A DNA stretch of 64,000 nucleotides from Molanna angustata (GCA_963576475.1 OY754977.1:11659089-11723088); one strand, 5' to 3'. Shown: positions 46,000 to 56,781, counted from the stretch's first letter. The notes: generated from the letters alone by a model not told the origin. Numbers and translations are program-made.

Positions 46000-46919
46000 C
46001 GAAACTATCATAAACTGAAATCTTCTCCATCCAACGTGTGGATTAATTTAATATTAATACATAATTGAGTGCCTCATCCGGGTCAGAGCATTTAAACTTA
46101 TATTCGATATAAACAAAATAAGGAGAAATTATCGTGTTGTTACTTCCAATGTTTGCTTCGATCCGCTTGTAAACTGGCCTCTCACAAACCAATATTTTTC
46201 ATATCCTATGACTTGGAATATGAGCTGGAAAAATCCTTCTATTGGTGACCGTTAAAGATTGAAGGCCATCGAGATGTGTATTTCTCATTATAGTAAGAAA
46301 GATGTAAAAAACACACCGAGCTATAAATATAAAAAAACAAACAGAATTTTCTATTAAAAATGGAAAAAAAGGTTTCTAAAACAAGACTTGTAATTTCCTA
46401 ATCATGTTTTTTTAAGATTATACAGTGTACATGCATTATCTTTTTTGAAATTGTTGTTCTGATATATAAAATAAAGAATAGTGCTTCCATGCTTCCCCAA
46501 TTTACACCATGTGTAATACACTTAGTTTATCGCGTGGTCTTGTTAAGTTGGTTGGCTGGCTGATTGACTGGTTGGCAAGTACTACTAGTATTTCCCTCGT
46601 TAGCGGCTATCTTCCTATATTGTCTCTCGTCCCGTTCTCGATTTAGCATCCGAATTGTTATTATTTTTTGACTGCGCGTATCGAAAATAATTTCAAAATG
46701 GTGGCAATTTAATACAATTTATACATTAATTATAAGCGGGTTTAACACAGCCTCGGGCACAATAACTACCGGGTTTACTCTTTTCATTGAGAATTAATTA
46801 TTTAACTGGCCTATCGAGGCGGACACGAATCTTTGATAATCTTGATGCATTGGTAGCAGATACGATACTATCGGTACTCGAACCGACACCCATATTTATA
46901 CGTGTAGGGACATAATATA
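46000..46919. other. Unassigned intron sequence
   Basis: Bases 46160-46240 resemble the terminus of the inverted-repeat element at 49938-50725 (TTGGAATATGAGCTGGAAAA). Nothing else is recognised. Confidence 0.35.
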
Positions 46920-46998
46920 ATAATAAAAGGAATTTATAAAGCGCCGTTTGGTGACACAAGATCACTCCAAGGGCGCTGTAGCTTATTTGTTGGCACTA
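46920..46998 (-). repeat. L2-like LINE 3' tail joined to another LINE
   Basis: AATTTATAAAG.GCCGTTTGGTG, TCACTCCAAGGGCGCT and TAGCTTATTTGTTGGC match 19605-19670, the 3' end of the L2-like relic. Here it abuts the 5'-inverted LINE family A segment. Confidence 0.6.
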
Positions 46999-47955
46999 CG
47001 AAGTTGTCAATGCTCTGAGCTCTGAGCTTTTCTGTAGCCATACGTAAAGAGAAAATTTGATCGATACATCCTCTGCCCCCTACAAAGGCACCTTGAGCAT
47101 CCCATATCTTGCATTTCGTAATCTTGCGTATTCTCTTATCAATAATTCTTGCATACATCTTGCCAACCGAACTTTAACAAGCTGATAGCTCTATAGTTTT
47201 TGCAGTCGAGTTTTGATCCCTTCCCTTTGAAAAGAGGAACAACAACTGCATTTCTCCAATCCGACGGAGTGTACCCAGCTTCCCAACATTTATTGAAAAG
47301 CGATAGACACCACTCCGTTGATATTTTACCGCCATACTTGATAAATTCGGCTGCCACACAATCCACTCCAGCGGCTTTATCCGTTTTCGCGTGATTCACC
47401 GCTTCTTTTACCTGTTCTTCCGTTATTTCATCTCTCTCATTCTCATCAATAATCCATGTCCTCTGTCTTACTGTGCCACCTTGTGCGCTTTCATACAATT
47501 CTTTGAAATATTCACACCACCTCTCTTTCACATTTTCGTTATCTATCAGCATATTTCCATCTTTATCATTTATACACTTTGAACCTTTTACTCCCCCTTG
47601 CTTTTGCTTAGCTATGCCTTTCCAGAACATTTTCATGTTACCCGTAAAGTCGGTGACTATTTTCTGGCTTTCTTTTTCTTTTATACAATCTTTTTCATTT
47701 TTCACTGTAGCTTTAACTCTCCTCTTGCATTCTTTATACTCTTCTTTTGCTCTATTTTCTTTGTCAGTACCTTTTACAGATATCCAAAACTTCCATGCTT
47801 CCTTTTTCGCATCAACTACATTTTTTACCGATTCATTCCACCAAGCATCACCTTTCTGCATTCCTCTTTTACTTTCACCGCACGCATTCTTGGCAGCCTT
47901 GCACACAACACTTTTCAAGTCTTTCCATACTTCATCTACACTTCTTTCACTATAA
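46998..47955 (-). pseudogene. LINE family A, inverted 5' part (RT fingers/palm entry)
   Basis: Minus strand reads SERSVDEVWKDLKSVVCKAA, a linker rich in Lys/Glu, FWKGIAKQKQGG, ERWCEYFKELYE, KTDKAAGVDCVAAEFIKYGG, NKCWEAGYTPSDWRNAVVVP, LFKGKGSKLDCKNYRAISLL, and, in the next frame, MYARIIDKRIRKITKCKIWD, AQGAFVGGRGCIDQIFSLRM. These are the RT 0-2a and domain 1-2 motifs of a LINE. The copy has one frameshift near 47160 and stops before the YADD box. It faces the plus-strand 3' end at 47955-48215. Confidence 0.75.
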
Positions 47956-48215
47956 CATAAGGAAATAATGTAGAATGACATAAGGAAATAATGTAGAATA
48001 TAGAAAGATGTAGTCAATAAAATGAAAATTAACACATTGAGATGATTTGGCCACTTGGGAAGAATGAATGAAGAACGTCTGACGAAGAAAATATACAAAG
48101 CTGACAGAAACGGAGTAAAGAGTTCGGAGGCGCCCAAAAATAGGATGGCACCTTACATGTATGAGCCGTTTCTCTCTGTCTTCCCCGTGAGGGACATGGC
48201 GTGATGGAATGTATG
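47955..48215 (+). pseudogene. LINE family A, 3' part in direct orientation
   Basis: Plus strand reads KMKINTLR.FGHLGRMNEER, LTKKIYKADRNGVKS, then FPVRDMA and the GGCGTGATGGAATGTATG tail. The open minus-strand frame across it (to 48137) is only the antisense of this tail and is not a protein. Confidence 0.7.
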
Positions 48216-48384
48216 TAGGATTTTTAGGGCGACCGAACTATCTTGAATTTTCTATCTTGACACACATTCATCGCCAATATTTTTATTCAGTCAATATTTT
48301 TTAGTGATTGTGAAAGCGAGTGGACCATTGACTGGAAAATGACCAGTAATATGAAAGGTTCATCCTATAAATCCATCCTAATTT

Positions 48385-48960
48385 CTATTCCTCCCAAACC
48401 ATGGTTCCACGTCAAGGGCATGGCCGAATAAGACGTGTCAAATATATGTCGCATCAGACTAGAACACTGCCTTATTAACAGTCACCTCTACAAGATACAA
48501 TATAAGGGATAGCCCTTTGTGTGCTTGTGGAGAGGAAGTCCAGACCCTGGACCATGTGTTTTTTGAATGCCCAATCCACACTGAATACGATTTGTACTAT
48601 ATACTTTATACTCTTCTACCAATCGATATTTCACATCTTCTATCATTAAATTCCTTACATATTTATTTATGGTTCCACGACAAGGGCATGGCCGAATAAG
48701 ACGTGTCAAATATATGTCGCATCAGACTAGGACACTGCCTTATTAACAGTCACCTCTACAAGATACAATATAAGGGATAGCCCTTTGTGTGCTTGTGGAG
48801 AGGAAGTCCAGACCCTGGACCTTTATCATATACTTTATACTCCTCTACCAATCGATATTTCACATCTTCTATCATTAAATTCCTTACATATTTATTTACA
48901 CATAACAAATTTCTTCGACTTAATGGATTCAATCTAAAATGCAATAACCTCAAGTCTCAA
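48385..48960 (+). pseudogene. LINE C-terminus carrying a 268-bp tandem duplication
   Basis: ISIPPKPWFHVKGMAE, VSNICRIRLEHCLINSHLYK, DSPLCACGEEVQTLDHVFFE and CPIHTEYD give the same R.RLGHCLLNSHLYK...SPLCCGE..TLDHVFFECP protein end as 36485-36824. The block from TGGTTCCACG at 48402 restarts at 48670. The second unit has lost about 50 bp after CAGACCCTGGACC, and both have a frameshift before the DSPLC segment. Confidence 0.7.
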
Positions 48961-49569
48961 AATAATTTAATAACATTTTTATACTGGTAGAAATCATCCT
49001 AATGATTGGGTGGAATACCATATATAGGTACTAATAAAAAAGCGAGTGAATGTTTCAAAGCTCTTGTATCTATGACCAACATAGCTGGAAATTGATCATA
49101 ATATATTTTTGTTATGAGATTGTACATCAACTAATGAAACATAAAATTGAAAAAACATTGTGTTATTTACATTGACGCAATAAAATGTTTACAATCTCTT
49201 TATTTTTTTATGTTTGGGATAGAAAGATTGGAGAGACTATTTATTATAATAACACCATCCCATTCAGACCCAAAAGTTAAGTTAGATTGTAGGTATATGA
49301 TATTATGGACAGGTGTTTCTTCTATACCTATTGATTATATCTTCTCCATGGCCAACATTTTTTATTATTTTATTTTATTTCATTCGCTCTCCCTTACCTA
49401 CATATTTATATAGGTATCACAGTTGGCGTCAAACCAAACTGGCTTCTGTTGATTACAATTTATATTTTACAAAGTTTAATTTTAGTGGTAATAATATTTT
49501 ATTTATGCACATTCTTTATACTATGTATAAAACTAGCCGTTATCCGACATCCCGAAATGCGTTGAAATG

Positions 49570-49670
49570 TCTTGTCATTCCTTCCATCCGTTTAGTCCCT
49601 TCAATCCCTTTAGTCCCTCCCATCTCTTCAATCCCTCCCACCCCTTCAGTACCTTCCGTTCCGTCACAAT
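49570..49670 (+). repeat. Diverged CCC-rich minisatellite
   Basis: TCCCTTCAATCCCTTTAG-type units of about 15 bp, six or seven copies, related to 14040-14215. Confidence 0.7.
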
Positions 49671-49937
49671 GTGCAATGGTGAAAAATAATAATTGATAAG
49701 CTGTCGTGTGATAACGAAAAAAAAAAAAAAAAAAATTTACTGTATTGTTCGTCACTTCATAACATCTCACATAGTCCAGCAATAAGGTTGTATGTGATAT
49801 CGGCAACAGAACAGATAGGACAAGATGGAAAATGAAAGGAGTGGACTTACTGTGCCAGCTGTTTTCTTCCCTTTCTCTGCCTCGTTAGTTCTTCCTTCTC
49901 GGCACTAGTTCAACAATATGATCACAAATTGTCTGTA

Positions 49938-50725
49938 AAGCCGGCCTGACACCAGGTAATATTACAACTCATATTTCAACTCATTGGAATATGAACTGAA
50001 AAAATGACATTGTGCCTGACACGATATCATTTAAATGACTTAAAAATGTTGTCACTTTAGAAACATTATATTTAAACTACATATCGATATTATAGCAATT
50101 ATCTCTCTTCACTGTCAAATAACTTGCATTTTTGGGTGCATTAATGATTCTCGCATATTTTTTTATTAATTTGAGTTGGATTACCTGTTTCGAAATATTA
50201 TGAAAATCAAACGAGACGCTCTAGCAAAAAATGTACGTGATCTTGATTGGATAGGAGAAAAAAAAATCAAGGAGTTTTTTAGGATATTAAACGAACAACT
50301 CATTAAAAGATCCATTTTCATAGAAAAATGAGATTTTTTTTTAAATAAATGGGATGTATTTCTAATACTTAAAACCATACAAAGGCCAAATATATAGTGA
50401 TGCGAGAAGCAATATCCTAAAAAACAGTAGTAAGAACATTCCAAATCATAGCAATTATATCGAAGAACTCCGATGTGCCGATATTTTTTGTAGCTAGGAA
50501 TGTACGTCTGGATCAATCAAAAAATCAAAAAGAATACGAAAAAACTTTACAAAACATTATGAATTAAAAAAAAATCTTCCTTTGTATGACAATGTAGTAG
50601 ATAGATAAGCATAGACAAAAGAGATACACAGTCTCAGTTCATATGACTTCAAAAATTACTGCAAACACTACTTTTCAACTCATATTCCACATGAGTTGGA
50701 ATATTACCTCGTGTCAGGCGGACTT
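49938..50725. mobile_element. Non-autonomous DNA element with GCCTGACAC terminal inverted repeats
   Basis: Left end AAGCCGGCCTGACACCAGGT AATATTACAACTCAT is mirrored by the right end ATGAGTTGGAATATTACCTC GTGTCAGGCGGACTT. Inside, ATATTTCAACTCATTGGAAT and TTTTCAACTCATATTCCAC form a second inverted pair. No transposase is encoded. The superfamily is not identified. Confidence 0.65.
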
Positions 50726-50734
50726 AAGAATATA

Positions 50735-50910
50735 AATGAATAGACGTGCGAATGCCGCGAACGTGTAAAGGTTTTATAAAAGTGCGCACGGCGCTTGTAC
50801 AACACGAGTGGTTTATGGAGACGCGTATTTTCGAGACTGAAGAACGTGGCTGGCTCCATGGCTGGCTCGCGCGCGGACAGAGGCGAGATTGTTGTTGCCA
50901 CGTTCAGGTA
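50735..50910. promoter_or_regulatory. CpG-dense block with TATAAAA, unexplained
   Basis: Within an AT-rich intron, this 175-bp block has many CpG (GACGTGCGAATGCCGCGAAC; GTGCGCACGGCGC; GCTCGCGCGCGG). TTTTATAAAAG lies at 50770-50780 on the plus strand. It could be the promoter of an unseen transcript or of an insertion; no ORF or repeat match was seen. Confidence 0.3.
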
Positions 50911-51670
50911 TGGATGTAGGTATTAAGAGGTTTTTTGGTATGTCAGGAAGATGAGGATAGGTACAAATAGGAAGTATCTGTCATCTGCGCCAACATACAC
51001 ACCGTCCATTCTAAATGTAGTGCAGGCTTTTTAGGTGTGCACATAGATACACTCATGTGTCATGCATCCCTTTATAAGATTCCTGTTAGAAATTTTGATT
51101 TTTAAATACTCTTAATATTCATAGACACAAATAACTATTCACTTTTCAACACTACAAATTCAGTATAAATAAATAATAAATTTGCAGTGTTAAACTGTGG
51201 CAAACTTATATGTACATTTGTCCTCCGGAGGATAAGCGGTTAGCTTCGAAATCGTTCGACCGAAAATACTCAAAATTCGTGGTTTATACAAAGTTATTGT
51301 ATATATTTTTATTTATTTATAATTTAAAAATGTGCCACAAAGTAGTAGCAACATCATATGAATATACTACAAATTCAGTTTACTAGGCACTTAACCTGTT
51401 ATATTTGTGCATTATTCACTATTCATTGACATTCAGTATAGTATAAAAAATTATTTACTTGATAATGGGAACTACAATATTATCATATAACATCTTACAA
51501 ACAAGATAGTCATAGATAATAAATATTGCCATGAACAATATTAGATTAGGTACATACAATTACCACACATTATGAGAAATTAATGAATATCAAAATTAAA
51601 TAATTTGTCGTGTATTTTTGCTAATATGCCTAGCGTATGAGTAATATTTGTCGTGTATTTTTTGTTCCAG

Positions 51671-51859
51671 ACGATAGAACTGGATCCATTTTGGACGCCA
51701 TCCACCGAAAGCGAGTATGTTCATTTTGGTGAAAAGGCGGACAGTGCTAACAGGGCAAAGCGTTACATGGATGCTGTCAGAAGGAGAAAGGGACTACACG
51801 TTGACGACAAACTTGTGGAGTTTGCCGAAAAGCAAAGGACGCTTTCGAAAAATAAATAA
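51671..51859 (+). CDS. EFL1: EFL1 last coding exon
   Basis: The 189-bp exon follows a TTTTTTGTTCCAG acceptor, starts on a codon boundary as required by the 35206 donor, and ends in TAA. It encodes [62 protein letters not shown]. This is the invariant EFL1 C-terminus (DPFW.PTTEEEYLHFGEKAD ... [28 protein letters not shown]), which continues domain V of the GTPase. Together the two exons give the last ~124 residues. Frame, splice phase and family match all agree, so this copy appears functional. Confidence 0.95.
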   Translation, partial: TIELDPFWTPSTESEYVHFGEKADSANRAKRYMDAVRRRKGLHVDDKLVEFAEKQRTLSKNK

Positions 51860-53414
51860 TATCTAAATGGTGTCTACCTAATTATAGGTATTGACATACT
51901 TAGTTTTTAGTTTTTTTTGTTGTTGTTCAAAACACAACTTATTTTTGGCTTAGGTTATTTTTTATGTTTACTCTAATAGTAGGTATACAAATGTTTTTTT
52001 TTATTTGTTCGGCATCATACAGCGTACCTACTTTGAAGATAATTTTTATTTTGTATTGTGTTTTTTTAAATAGGTGCACTTTATGTTATTATTATTGCAT
52101 TTGTTGTTGGTATACGTTAATAACAGGATATTAGGAATTGATTTTCTTTATTTAATTTTGTTTTGTTAAGTTTTTCTGATAAGTATGCACAAATCATCAT
52201 AAAAATAAGTGTAATATTATAGAAGACAAGTTGTATCCTTTCATATTAAACTCGTTTTTTTCATTGTTTTCGTTTACAATTTCAGCAGAACTTATGACTT
52301 TGGATAAATTGAAATACTTATATAATGATTTAAAGCAAGTTACAATTCATTGTCATCCCCACCAGAGGAGAAATTTATTTAAATTAATTTCACAGACTAA
52401 TATTGCTTCTCAGGGCTGGAAACACTGGTTAGTTGGAAGAAATTGTCATGTCGCTTGCTGAGGATTAGAGTATTCTATGTATGTCCATTTAAAAAAATAA
52501 ATGATAGTAATATTGATTTTTTAATATATTTCTATACAAAATCCAATACTTGAAATTCGAAAATATGATTCCTTTCATATCATATTTTGTCATATATTTT
52601 TTTAACTCATATATATATTTTTTAGTTTTTAACATATAATATTAATCCTTTTTTAGAATCAACTGTAAATACGTACTTTGTGGACTGTTTTTTTGCCCTT
52701 GATTAATTACTCATTGTTTTATGTTCATATTAGTTGATGATGCTGTTACTGTCCCAAATAAACCAAATAAATACTTAAATAAATATCGTCCAATGTCAAA
52801 TGTTAATGGGACGAAATATATTTTTATTGAAATAACATTCTCATTTTTCTCAGTTTCATACTTTATGGACATAGAATACACTAATCCTCAACAAGCGATA
52901 TGGTAATATAAACTCGCCACTTGCGCAGGGTGCAAAGGAGTGTTTATTATTATTAGTATTGGTATTATTTTCCAAAATCTATTACTAAGAGATCTTTGAT
53001 AAGTATCAAATTATTATTTTAAAATTATTATAACATTATGTACCTAATTTATAACTATAAGATGGTACTTGAAGTAAAATTTGCATGAGTTTTATTTTCA
53101 TATTGTGTTATACTTGAAATTGTATTAAATTGAAACTTTGTTGGTATTCTCAAATAAAGTAAAATAAAAATAATTCGCTTAGACCCATCAATAATTTAAA
53201 AAGTGAATAAGTAATGATTTTTGTTCACACTGTATTTTGAATTGATTGTCACAATTATACTTATTATATGTATTTACAGAGGACACAAGTTTGTTAAAAA
53301 AATACATTGTCTAGGTACATTGTTTTTGACAAATATAGAATAATATACAATTTATGACAAGATTATAATTGAAGATATTAATCGAAAATTTACGATTGAA
53401 AGAGATTTTATGCT
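51860..53414 (+). other. EFL1 3' UTR and downstream spacer
   Basis: Candidate AATAAA signals occur at 52497 and 53155. A 58-codon open segment at 52279-52466 follows a good acceptor (GTTTACAATTTCAG), but its product is not recognised. Its end forms an inverted pair with 52861-52903 (GAGGATTAGAGTATTCTATG versus CATAGAATACACTAATCCTC), so it is more likely repeat than exon. Confidence 0.4.
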
Positions 53415-53540
53415 CAAGATGAAAATTAATGAATGGTGACAGTTTGGCCACGTTGAAAGCTTAAAAGATGAGTTTCTGAAAGATATAAATCAAGTATTCA
53501 AGGCTGATTTCAAAGAAGTGAGATGTACCTAAACCACAAA
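53415..53540 (+). pseudogene. LINE family A fragment
   Basis: KMKINEW.QFGHVESLKDEF, LKDINQVFKAD corresponds to KMKINALRWFGHVER..DERLTK.IY.AD. One stop; no tail remains. Confidence 0.45.
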
Positions 53541-54059
53541 CAAACAATCTACCACAACCATTTCAATATTATCTTGGATGATAAAAATGTGAGAAGTGGT
53601 AATAATAAAAACCTATATGAAAGAATATTAACTTAAATGAATGTGTATTTTTCATTATGTAAAAAAAACTTTGAAAACGAATGTTGTAGTATATTTCTTA
53701 TAACTTGATTATTTTACCCATTATTTTCATTAATCTCTTGTGACAATCTTGAATTGTGTCTAGGTATTTAAATTTAATTCAATTTGTTATATGGTACTTT
53801 GCTCTGTAACATGTATTTGTTTATTTTTTTAATAAATAATATTAAAAATATGTGATGCTTTATTTAAAACATTCTTCCCTTTTTTAAAACTTCACTTGCA
53901 TAGTTGAAGAATACGTACCAAACTATAAAACCCATAAATCCAAATTCCCGACAGGGAAAAAAATCCAATGTTTGCGCATATGCAATAATAAAAATATATT
54001 CGATTACTTACACATTGGTACAAGTAGGTAAATAAGGCAAAAATGACCTTATAAGTCTG

Positions 54060-54475
54060 GCGCAATTCAGGGGTGACTTCTATACGAAAAATGCATTGTC
54101 ACCTCACATATAAGAATTGTAGCTTTCATTATTTACAAAAAAACAATTCTCTCAATAGATGGCGTTACAATAAAATAAATAAAAAATTATAAGATTGTTG
54201 TTCATAATTTCACCCATAGATGGCTGTAGTAAAAATTCCTTATTTTCAAGCGAAAAGAATTTCAGTATTACAATATATAGAAGTTTCAAAATTGAATTGA
54301 TAGGGATCTCATTAAAAAGGCATAATTGGTGAACGTTGCGCAAGCGCATAAAGTGATCACGTAAACCAGCCGATGACAGGTCGTAAGCCCTGTAGGTGCC
54401 TTGATTTCCCGGTTCTCCTACAATAAATATTCCAACTTCGTCTCTATTGAGATAATTAAGAATCTGTTAAAAAAA
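54060..54475 (+). mobile_element. Repeat M2, full-length copy
   Basis: Opens with TTCAGGGGTGACTTCTATAC, includes CTCAATAGATGGCGTTACAA, GTTGCGCAAGCGCATAAAGT, CAGCCGATGACAGG and closes with CGTCTCTATTGAGATAATTA. The right-hand 221 bp (54251-54472) is almost identical to 59961-60181. Confidence 0.75.
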
Positions 54476-54519
54476 TCCAAATTATTGAATATTTTAATAA
54501 ATTTTGTTTTCTTTACAAA

Positions 54520-55104
54520 ACATGTAGGTATGAATGTCAAGATATGTAGGATAGTATGGAGAGGTCAGTCCTTTCTTTCTACCCAGAATATAAAACAACT
54601 TGATGGTATGTACATAATATATGTTTGGATATTGAGTATCAAACTATTGAGAGTCCCCGTAGATATTGTGTTGTGTATGCTGCTATACAAATTGTATGAA
54701 ACAATGTCATCGCTAAATTAGGTATTTCTTTACAAAAATTGTTTTAAGTATTTTTCATTATGCTTTATTTTTCCATATATCTCAAAAACCACATCAGCTA
54801 GAACGCTGAAAATTGGCATGAATATAGACAAATACAAAATCTACATTTTTTTAAAGTTCCAGAGTTTCTCAAACATTTTTTATGAATTTTTTTATAAAAA
54901 AATATGAACACTATAGCAGTACATCTCAAACTTTTTCTTTATTTTTTTTAACTGTATTTTGTGACGACATCGTTTTCTACAATTCGTATGGCAGACAATA
55001 TTTAAGGGGACTTTTATAGTTTGATACTTAATCTTCATACAAATCATCAATCTGTTTACCTATTCGGAGTACGAACAAGGGACTGAACTCCGCATTATCC
55101 TATC
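54520..55104. mobile_element. Rearranged Helitron-like copy, two halves head to head
   Basis: 54530-54720 is the reverse complement of the 3' half (GACATTGTTTCATACAATTT; ATAGTTTGATACT; GACCTCTCCATACTATCC when read on the minus strand). From 54765 the same element resumes in plus orientation (CCATATATCTCAAAAACCAC; GCTGAAAATTGGCATGAATA; ATTCGTATGGCAGA; ATAGTTTGATACTTAATCTT) up to the MITE at 55105. The 3' portion is therefore present twice in opposite orientation. Confidence 0.65.
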
Positions 55105-55292
55105 CAGGGGGGCAAGTCTGGTCCGACCGGCGAAATCAAAACCCTAGTGATTACCCATATCATGGATATAATTATCATATGGAGTTCTATGACATCTAAA
55201 GATATTTTAGAACTCCATATAATAATTATATCCATGATATGGGTAATCGTGAGGGTTTTGATTTCGCCGGTTGAACCAGACTTGCCCCCCTG
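55105..55292. mobile_element. 188-bp hairpin MITE, CAGGGGGGCAAG ends
   Basis: Arms of about 84 bp (55105-55189 and 55209-55292) are roughly 94% identical as reverse complements, from CAGGGGGGCAAGTCTGG to ATATGGAGTTCT, around a 20-nt loop. It interrupts the Helitron-like copy after TATCCTATC, which in copies 1 and 2 continues directly into CTGACAAACATACC-like sequence. No convincing target duplication seen. Confidence 0.85.
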
Positions 55293-55383
55293 ATATGCAT
55301 GTTTTGTAATATGTACATAATATTGCTTCTCAAACAACTATATTATTTGCATAGCATCGTTATTTTAGTATATATTTTTTCCC

Positions 55384-56781
55384 CATGAAAGTCTTAAAAA
55401 ACATGGTTCTTTTATTCAACAAGTCAAAAAAGCATATGTAACTCCAATTCACAAATCGGGCTCAAAGAATGAAGCCAATAACTTTAGGCCTATATCTAAG
55501 CTATGTATTTTTTCTAAAGTTTTTGAAAATATGGTATATGATCAAATATTTCCTGTTGTAAAAAAAACAATAAACGATTTTCAACATGGATTCTTTGCAG
55601 ATCGTTCTGTCCTTACCAATCTCGCTTTACTTACAAACTTTTTATTAGATTGCATGGACAAACGGAAGCAGGTTGATGTTGTTTATACCGACTACAGCAA
55701 AGCCTTCGACAAAATCAACCATAATATACTATGTAAAAAACTTGCTAACCATGGTATTCATGGAGACCTACTCCGCTGGGTGTCATCTTACATAACAAAC
55801 AGATCTCAGGCTGTTGCCGTGGGTGGGTTTGCATCAACTTGGAGAATGATTACATCCGGTGTACCTCAGGGATCCATTTTGGGCCCCTTACTTTTTTCCA
55901 TCTACATAAATGATATCGCAACTCGTTTCCATTCTGCTAAAATACTTCTTTTTGCGGATGATATGAAGATTTTCCTTCCCATCAACTCAGTTAGTAGTTG
56001 TGTGAGCCTACAGGAAGATCTTGATCGATTGTCCCAATATTGCCATGAAAATAAACTCTTTATAAATATATCTAAATGTTACAAAGTTACCTTTACTCGT
56101 AACCGTAATAAAGTAATCCATAATTATAATATTTCTGGGTCGCTCTTATCAAACAAAGACTGTGTATGTGATCTTGGAGTTATTCTGGACTCAAAACTTA
56201 CTTTTGAGGCTCATATTAATAGCATAGTCACTAAGGCAACAAAGAGCCTGGGTTTTGTTCTAAGAACATGTAAATTTTTCACCAACTTCAGAACGTTCTT
56301 GCTCCTTTACAATAGTTATGTTCGTCTACATTTAGAGTATTGTTCACAGATTTGGAACCCACGCTACAGTATATACGTTGATCGACTAGAAAGAGTTCAA
56401 AAACGATTTCTAAAATTCTTAAATTTCAAATCATATAACATATACAGTTCTTATGATGAAATTGAGAAACATTTCCGAATGAAAAAAATCGTACACAGGA
56501 GAGAAGTTGCGGATCAAATGTTTCTCTTTAAAATTATTAATTCAAAAGTTGACTGTCCTGATTTATTAAATAAAATTAATTTCCATGCGCCGTTGCGAAA
56601 TGGCAGATTGAACTACTTGTTTTATGTTCCTCGAAGTAACACTAATTCTAATCAAAATGAGTTTATCAAAAGGGCTTGTAACTTCTATAATGTCAACCTC
56701 TCAGCCAGTATCACACATTCTGATATATTCACCGCTAGTAATAACGCATACAAAAATTCTCTCTATAAGTGCATAGCATGA
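55384..56781 (+). CDS. LINE reverse transcriptase, N-terminally truncated
   Basis: The frame is open for 465 codons; the first Met is at 55531 but the homologous protein starts upstream (SLKKHGSFIQQVKKAYVTPI HKSGSKNEANNFRPISKL). Catalytic motifs are intact: VVYTDYSKAFDKINHNIL near 55677, SGVPQGSILGPLLFSIYIND near 55855, and the active-site box FADDMK near 55950, with Phe in place of the usual Tyr, a variant seen in many active LINEs. The C-terminal region NSYVRLHLEYCSQIWNPRYS, IYVDRLERVQKRFLKFL is typical of CR1/jockey-group RT. No endonuclease remains, so the copy cannot move on its own. Confidence 0.85.
   Translation, partial: HESLKKHGSFIQQVKKAYVTPIHKSGSKNEANNFRPISKLCIFSKVFENMVYDQIFPVVKKTINDFQHGFFADRSVLTNLALLTNFLLDCMDKRKQVDVVYTDYSKAFDKINHNILCKKLANHGIHGDLLRWVSSYITNRSQAVAVGGFASTWRMITSGVPQGSILGPLLFSIYINDIATRFHSAKILLFADDMKIFLPINSVSSCVSLQEDLDRLSQYCHENKLFINISKCYKVTFTRNRNKVIHNYNISGSLLSNKDCVCDLGVILDSKLTFEAHINSIVTKATKSLGFVLRTCKFFTNFRTFLLLYNSYVRLHLEYCSQIWNPRYSIYVDRLERVQKRFLKFLNFKSYNIYSSYDEIEKHFRMKKIVHRREVADQMFLFKIINSKVDCPDLLNKINFHAPLRNGRLNYLFYVPRSNTNSNQNEFIKRACNFYNVNLSASITHSDIFTASNNAYKNSLYKCIA

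Larger units (their letters stand above)
35207..51670 (+). other. EFL1: 16.5 kb EFL1 terminal intron
   Basis: GTAACT at 35207 and TTTGTTCCAG ending at 51670 delimit it. Nearly all recognisable content is transposon-derived. It holds LINE pieces in both orientations, SINE, MITEs, a U2-like fragment and one CpG-dense block. Confidence 0.85.

Noticed and set aside
47139..48137. Single 332-residue protein
   Set aside because: Its first ~60 codons are antisense to a LINE 3' end on the other strand; only the rest is RT coding, and the chimera is a by-product of the inverted LINE.
52231..52466. Terminal exon of an unknown gene
   Set aside because: Although an acceptor-like site precedes it, its end is repeated in inverted form at 52861-52903, which points to a repeat.
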